Below are positions 44,430-48,298 of a stretch of 48,298 nucleotides of DNA, piece by piece. Position 1 is the stretch's first letter; the number at the start of each line of letters is the position of its first letter. The notes under the pieces were generated by a model, which was not told the DNA's origin, searched no databases, and saw only the letters and a list, made by a program, of their open reading frames with translations. This stretch comes from Streptomyces sp. NRRL S-646 (lineage in GTDB: Bacteria; Actinomycetota; Actinomycetes; Streptomycetales; Streptomycetaceae). The translations under genes were made by a program, and so were the position numbers. The stretch lies in assembly GCF_000720765.1 (NCBI RefSeq), contig NZ_JODC01000034.1:1-48298 (forward strand), read 5' to 3'.

Positions 44430-45413
44430 TCAAGCGAGCGGCTTGCGGTAACGGACATACTCGCTCTGTCTCCGGAACCCCACGCTCTCGTAAAGATCGT
44501 AGGACCGGTGTGGATTTGCCGTGCCCGTGTACAGCATGGCAGTCGTTGCACCCCGCTCGCGTAGGCTTCGCAGCCCGTCCAGCAGCAGGATCCGGCCGAT
44601 TCCGAGGCGTCGCTTGTCCGTTCGGACACTTAGCTCTTCCACCTCGCCCACGGTGTGGTCGTGGCTGCGGATGGAGCAGAGGGCCACGCCGAGCATGTCC
44701 TGCCCGTTCCAGGCAGCCCTCCAACATGCCGGGTCGGCGGTGTCGACAAAGTCCTGGAAGGACCATTTCTGAGTGAAACCGGTGTCCGCATACGAATCGA
44801 CGACTGTCCTCCAGGCCGCACGGTAGTGGCTGGTCCCGATCGGCCCCGTCCGTATGCCGGCCGGGAGTTCGCTGTCCGGCTCGGGCAACTGCTGCAGATC
44901 GCCCAGCTCTAGCTCGACCAGACTGAAGACACGTCGGTAGCCGGCTGCGAGCAGAAGCGCCGTGGCGTCCTGCTCGGAGACCACGGCGTTCGCACCGATC
45001 ACTGCAGTCCGCACCGTGCCATGTTTTTCGACGAGCTGGCGGATCCGCTCTTCGGCCCAGCTCAGCATGGCTGATCCGATGCCCTGGTCGCGATGCTCGG
45101 GCAAGAGGTAACCGCGGTGCAGGTACAGCCACGTATCGTCCCGCTCCTGCCACCACCGGATCGTCAAGTAGCCGACGACGCTCCCGTCGCGCACCACCAG
45201 GACCTGGTTCTTGGACGGCTCGTCCAGCTTGGCAGATGCCTCGGCGATCTCGGCCGCTGTCGGGAGCCCTTCCACAACCGAACGGGCGTCGACCCGGTCC
45301 CGTTCGACACATCCCAGCCGCACCGCGGCCATGGGGCCGTGGTCCTCGTCGCCCCGATACGGCCGGAACCCGAAGCCGGCTGGGAGGCTCTGTTCTGGCG
45401 TGTCATCCGACAT
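44430..45413 (-). CDS. Tandem GNAT-domain N-acetyltransferase
   Basis: The product is 327 aa with two GNAT domains. The first (~20-165) has an acetyl-CoA motif A in YLHRGYLLPEHRDQGIGSAM; the second (~185-325) has LSVRTDKRRLGIGRILLLDG and ends YDLYESVGFRRQSEYVRYRK. This two-domain layout is shared with mycothiol synthase (MshD) and several actinobacterial acetyltransferases of unknown substrate. It is not MshD by eye, because the sequence between the domains differs from what I expect. ATG 45413 has no strong ribosome site. It is a lone gene surrounded by IS remnants and lies between the two direct repeats. Confidence 0.9.
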   Translation of the reverse strand: MSDDTPEQSLPAGFGFRPYRGDEDHGPMAAVRLGCVERDRVDARSVVEGLPTAAEIAEASAKLDEPSKNQVLVVRDGSVVGYLTIRWWQERDDTWLYLHRGYLLPEHRDQGIGSAMLSWAEERIRQLVEKHGTVRTAVIGANAVVSEQDATALLLAAGYRRVFSLVELELGDLQQLPEPDSELPAGIRTGPIGTSHYRAAWRTVVDSYADTGFTQKWSFQDFVDTADPACWRAAWNGQDMLGVALCSIRSHDHTVGEVEELSVRTDKRRLGIGRILLLDGLRSLRERGATTAMLYTGTANPHRSYDLYESVGFRRQSEYVRYRKPLA

Positions 45414-45462
45414 GATCGGATGATCTCGAATTTTGAGGCAGGTCCGCCACCCTGTTCATGAT

Positions 45463-45722
45463 TCATGCTGCGGTCGTCTGCGGCCGTTCCACGAGGTAGC
45501 CGCGTTCGAAGTGGGCTCCGACTCGGACGAGGGCGACGAGGTGAGGTGCATTCACGGCTCGCCAGCGGGTCTGGGCGGACTCGACGAGCTTGAACACCAT
45601 GGCAAGTGCGGCCGCTCGAGAGCCGGCCCCTTTGGTGACCTTGGTCCGCAGCCGGACGGTCGCGAAGGTCGACTCGATCGGGTTGTACCAGGTATGAAAG
45701 TCGTGGGTGCCGCTGTCCGTGT
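45463..45722 (-). pseudogene. C-terminal fragment of an IS256-family transposase
   Basis: The minus strand reads HDFHTWYNPIESTFATVRLR, then TKVTKGAGSRAAALAMVFKL, QTRWRAVNAPHLVALVRVGA and a TGA at 45463. This is the conserved end of IS256-type (mutator) transposases, including the NPIES---VR-RT motif after the last catalytic residue. The DDE part before it is missing. The sequence from about 45723 to 45997 is unrelated and unassigned. Confidence 0.8.
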
Positions 45723-45997
45723 CCTGGTGACCAGGCTTCGGCCCGGTCGTACGGTGCGACCGTCAGGACAAGGGGTGCCCGGGGAATCAGCATGGGCAGG
45801 CCGATCTTGAACGATGGGCTGCGAGCCCGCCTTGACACTTCGACCTCCTGTGGTCTTCCTCCAGACTGGTTTCACTGCGTGTAGACCTGGCGTGGCGGCA
45901 TTACTCATCGGTCTGTCAGACGATCTTCACCACAGGCACCCGCCCGCGGCCAGCCGAGGAGACGACCACCCACCGAGACCAGCCCCGATGACCAGCC
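45723..45997. other. Unassigned stretch next to the IS256 fragment
   Basis: No family could be recognised on either strand, and the frames that cross it overlap real remnants on either side. It probably holds further element debris. Confidence 0.35.
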
Positions 45998-46023
45998 GTT
46001 TTCAAGATGCACATCGCTCAATG
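45998..46023 (+). repeat. Direct repeat copy 2 (IS-end-like)
   Basis: Begins GTTTTCAAGATGCACA and ends GCTCAATG; 23 of 26 bases match the copy at 44006-44031. The two copies bracket about 2 kb that contains the GNAT gene and the IS256 fragment. Confidence 0.55.
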
Positions 46024-46028
46024 CACCG

Positions 46029-46262
46029 TCATGGGGTCGCGACTTCACTTGTCCGAGTGGCCATCTGCCCGAAGGTGGGCATGCCAAGGTGCACGACGGT
46101 CGCCCTTCGCCGCTCCTCCGTGGCCAGTTGGTTGAGTTTCTCCTCTGCGCTGGCCAGGCTGACGCGGAGCCCTTCGACTTCGCCCGGCCACCCTTCCCGT
46201 TACGCTTCAGCAACCCGGGCGATGAGGTTGTCGCGGATCTCGACAAGGCGGGGATGCTGGGT
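46029..46262 (-). pseudogene. C-terminal fragment of an integrase-type protein with an in-frame stop
   Basis: Reading leftwards, the frame gives HPRLVEIRDNLIARVAEA, then a TAA near 46200, then REGWPGEVEGLRVSLASAEE, KLNQLATEERRRATVVHLGM and PTFGQM, with a final TGA at 46029. An IRDNL--R--EA-REGW-GE-EGL pattern with a helical tail is what I recall from the C-termini of Streptomyces integrase-like proteins. The stop codon and the lack of an upstream domain make it a relic. The family name is less certain than the fact that it is broken. Confidence 0.5.
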
Positions 46263-46266
46263 TGGA

Positions 46267-46593
46267 TCAGGGCGGAGCATTGGACAGCGGACGCAGTCTG
46301 GTGCCGAAGGCCCGGCCGCAGGTGCCCACCGAGAGCTTGCGGCGCTCGAAGTATCCCAGGAAGGAGTCCCATTCTTCCGGGGGTGGGATGCGGTATTCCT
46401 CGTTCGGACGCAGGGTGCGACGGCGGGCGATAAACGCGTGGTGGGCCTCGATGGCCTCGGTCGGATAGACGGCTAGTGGTGGAGTCGGGTATTGAAACTG
46501 GCTGAATTCCCCAGGCTCACGGAGCTCTGGTGTCTGATATGTCCAGACCGGTGGCGTCTGACGCGGCGTAGAGAAAGTCCAGGAGCTTGCCAT
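46267..46593 (-). CDS. Hypothetical protein, about 108 aa
   Basis: The product starts MASSWTFSTPRQTPPVWTYQ from ATG 46593; an in-frame ATG exists at 46656. It contains YPTEAIEAHHAFIARRRTL, then EEYRIPPPEEWDSFLGYFER. The composition (Pro, Glu, aromatic residues) is protein-like, and the central block looks conserved rather than random, but I know no family. It overlaps the 3' end of the upstream membrane gene by 77 bases in another frame, which suggests coupling or an incorrect start. No ribosome site is clear. Confidence 0.45.
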   Translation of the reverse strand: MASSWTFSTPRQTPPVWTYQTPELREPGEFSQFQYPTPPLAVYPTEAIEAHHAFIARRRTLRPNEEYRIPPPEEWDSFLGYFERRKLSVGTCGRAFGTRLRPLSNAPP

Positions 46594-47140
46594 GTGCGTC
46601 GCTGCTGGCTCCTTGCTGATCTGACCCGTGTTGCGGTGTTTCTGCTCCGTGGTCAACCGCGTGCAGCCAGTCCAGGACTGCGCCGAAGTACGTCACCAAG
46701 GCGCCAGTCGCCGCTTGTGCTGCGCCCCCCATCTGGTGGGGACCTTCCACGTAAACGACGTGCTGAAGGCGGTCGAGGGAGCGGTTGAGAGCACGTGCTT
46801 CGTTCCAGAGGCGGCGGGCTGTTTGGCGCCGCTCTTCGCGCTCCTCGGGAGGGTCGCTTGCTTCGATGCCCCCGAGCTTGATGCTCGCTTCGCTCAGCGT
46901 TCCAAATACGAGGTGCCAGCCTTCAGCAAAGGCCAAGTAGGCACTCTTGCGTGATTCGCGAAGAGCACGAGTCCGTTCAGCATCAATCTGAAGGCGGGCT
47001 TGCCCCAGCTGAGCTTCAGACTGGATCTTGGCCTGTTGCTCTGCCTTCCTCCCCGTGATCCACGCGGATGCCGTAGCCCCGACCGCCCCGACCGCCGCAC
47101 CGATGACGCCACCGAGAAGTCCTGCGAGTCCTGCGTCCAT
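46517..47140 (-). CDS. Hypothetical protein with glycine-zipper membrane helix and coiled coil
   Basis: The product is 207 aa. Residues 3-28 (GLAGLLGGVIGAAVGAVGAT and onward) form one small-residue-rich transmembrane helix. A predicted coiled coil follows at ~30-65 (AEQQAKIQSEAQLGQARLQI). The remainder is helical, including REERRQTARRLWNEARALNR and a hydrophobic ALVTYFGAVLDWLHAV. It probably sits in the membrane with the helical part in the cytoplasm. ATG 47140 starts just before the helix; the earlier in-frame ATG at 47203 adds residues without character. I do not recognise a family. It is the upstream partner of the 46267-46593 ORF and follows the broken recombinase. Confidence 0.65.
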   Translation of the reverse strand: MDAGLAGLLGGVIGAAVGAVGATASAWITGRKAEQQAKIQSEAQLGQARLQIDAERTRALRESRKSAYLAFAEGWHLVFGTLSEASIKLGGIEASDPPEEREERRQTARRLWNEARALNRSLDRLQHVVYVEGPHQMGGAAQAATGALVTYFGAVLDWLHAVDHGAETPQHGSDQQGASSDAHGKLLDFLYAASDATGLDISDTRAP

Positions 47141-47203
47141 GGTGAGATTCTGGTGGTCAAGCGTTGTGTGTTGCCAGTGCGGCGAGATCGGTTGCCTGAC
47201 CAC

Positions 47204-48298
47204 TCAACCGGGCCGCTGCAGGTTTTTTCTGCTGACATCGGCGGCGTAGGCGGCCCAGTCTCCGGCGGCGGCTCGCTGGCATTTGACGGCGACGGTGATG
47301 TCGATGCCGAGGGTGCGTGCGAGGACTGCGGCGGGCAGCTCGGTGGCGAGCTGGAAGAGCGCGGTCGAGCGGGCTTCCGTGAGCCGGATGCCGAGCTTGC
47401 GGAGCCGTTCGCCCATGGCCCAGGTGCTGATCGGACGACCGGGCTGGCCTCCGGGAAACAGCCAGGGTGAGTCTGTCCGGGCAAGGACGGCATGGCTGCG
47501 GTGGACCGCGACTTGTTGGAGGGCGAGTTCAGCGACGGGTGCCGGAAGTTCGACCGGGACGGCGCCGAGGCGGATGCGGACGGCTCCGTCCGTCGCCTCG
47601 ATGTGGTCGACAGTGAGCCGCTAGATCGTGGCGGGTCACTGGGCATAGAGGAGCAACAGCAGGCAGGCGAGGCGGTCTTCAGGCTTGAGAGTGTCGTCGC
47701 GCAGCAGTCGACGGGCGGTGTCCCAGCGGGCGTCGTCGTCCATCGCCGGGGTCGGACCGTTCCATCTCACGGCCGGAAAGCTGAGATCGCTGGTGATCTT
47801 CTGGGCCAGGGCCCAGCGCACGAAGTGGCCTGTCTCCCGGCGGTGACGGACGTCCTCGCTGGTCATCCAGCGTTCAAGGTCGGCCTGACGGCAGGTGGCA
47901 AGGGTGAGGTTCTCGTCCTCGAGCCAGTCCAGAAGGCAGACGGCCGCCCGCAGATGTTGCCGCGCGACCGCGAGTTGGTAGTGGGTGATCTCCTTGCCGC
48001 GGCTGCGTCGGCGAACCCGGCGAAGGAGGTGCCAAGTTGCGTACCTGTGCAGGATTTTCCCTCCCTCGGCGGTCGTGTGAGAGGCGACGAGGTTCTTCAC
48101 GTGCCGTTCGAGACGGACCATCTGCTCGTCCCGCCTGGGCAGGACGCCGGTGGCGACGAGAACACTGCGGATGTGCTCGACGACCTTGCCTTCAGGGAGT
48201 TAAGCGTGGTTCGCCAGGTCGGGGCCGAACCGGGCACGTCTTGAGCGGGACCGCATCCGCTCGCGACATACAACTCGTCCAGCCATACTCCCCTGGCT
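47204..48298 (-). pseudogene. Tyrosine-recombinase-like integrase, three in-frame stops, 5' end outside window
   Basis: One continuous minus-strand frame runs from the window edge to 47204. It reads ARFGPDLANHA, TAA at 48200-48202, then HIRSVLVATGVLPRRDEQMV, LLRRVRRRSRGKEITHYQLA, TLKPEDRLACLLLLLYAQ, TGA at 47636-47638, PATI, TAG at 47621-47623. It then continues RLTVDHIEATDGAVRIRLGA, SPWLFPGGQPGRPISTWAMG and LFQLATELPAAVLARTLGID. The last part has the integrase-core features (P-LF-GG-PG-PIS, A---LG). All three stops are single-base changes from likely sense codons (for example TGG to TGA). It would have catalysed site-specific integration of a mobile element. Confidence 0.8.

Overview
The window is high-GC actinobacterial DNA, almost certainly from a Streptomyces chromosome. 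Supporting signs are the third-position GC bias, frequent GTG starts with AGGAGG-type ribosome sites, two SpoIIE-type PP2C phosphatases, an SAV_2336-type NB-ARC protein, HxlR regulators and many Streptomyces-style insertion sequence (IS) remnants. The density of broken transposases, gene fragments and integrase relics suggests an accessory region such as a chromosome arm or island, not the conserved core.

Layout. 0-3.1 kb: C-terminus of a sigma-70-family factor, then a maleylpyruvate isomerase/SCP2-like protein, an MBL-fold hydrolase and an SRPBCC protein. 3.1-7.7 kb: an orphan beta-propeller-like fragment and two divergent SpoIIE phosphatase genes, one a large sensor phosphatase with a kinase-like ATPase domain. 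8.0-10.2 kb: katG. 10.4-12.5 kb: a membrane-anchored repeat protein and a small downstream ORF. 12.8-14.3 kb: two internally deleted transposases (IS5 and IS1182 types). 14.4-16.1 kb: a ribonuclease J, probably a second copy. 16.9-18.1 kb: a cold-shock protein and a methyltransferase. 18.1-20.8 kb: gene debris around a PQQ-repeat membrane protein. 21.0-22.8 kb: an NTF2-like/SDR pair divergent from an HxlR regulator, with a clear palindromic operator.

The most interesting region is 23.2-31.2 kb. It holds a 1329-aa STAND NTPase (degenerate caspase-like N-terminus, NTPase, WD40 propeller) convergent with an operon of an SAV_2336/NB-ARC NTPase (broken trypsin-like N-terminus) and a KAP-family P-loop NTPase. 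I infer a conflict or defence locus in which the usual protease effectors have been lost or replaced.

31.4-35.9 kb: an Orn/Lys/Arg decarboxylase between two frameshifted IS5-family transposases, one with a hairpin that buries its own ribosome-binding site. 36.4-38.7 kb: a small monooxygenase-like gene and a LuxR regulator in an overlapping operon with two SnoaL-like proteins. 39.2-43.6 kb: an electrophile or quinone detoxification cluster (truncated SDR, NAD(P)-binding protein, FMN azoreductase, DsbA/FrnE-like protein) divergent from a second HxlR regulator, beside chimeric debris. 43.7-48.3 kb: IS relics, a tandem-GNAT acetyltransferase, two hypothetical genes and a tyrosine recombinase inactivated by three in-frame stops. 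No tRNA, rRNA or CRISPR array was seen. All family calls come from reading the sequence; no database search was run.
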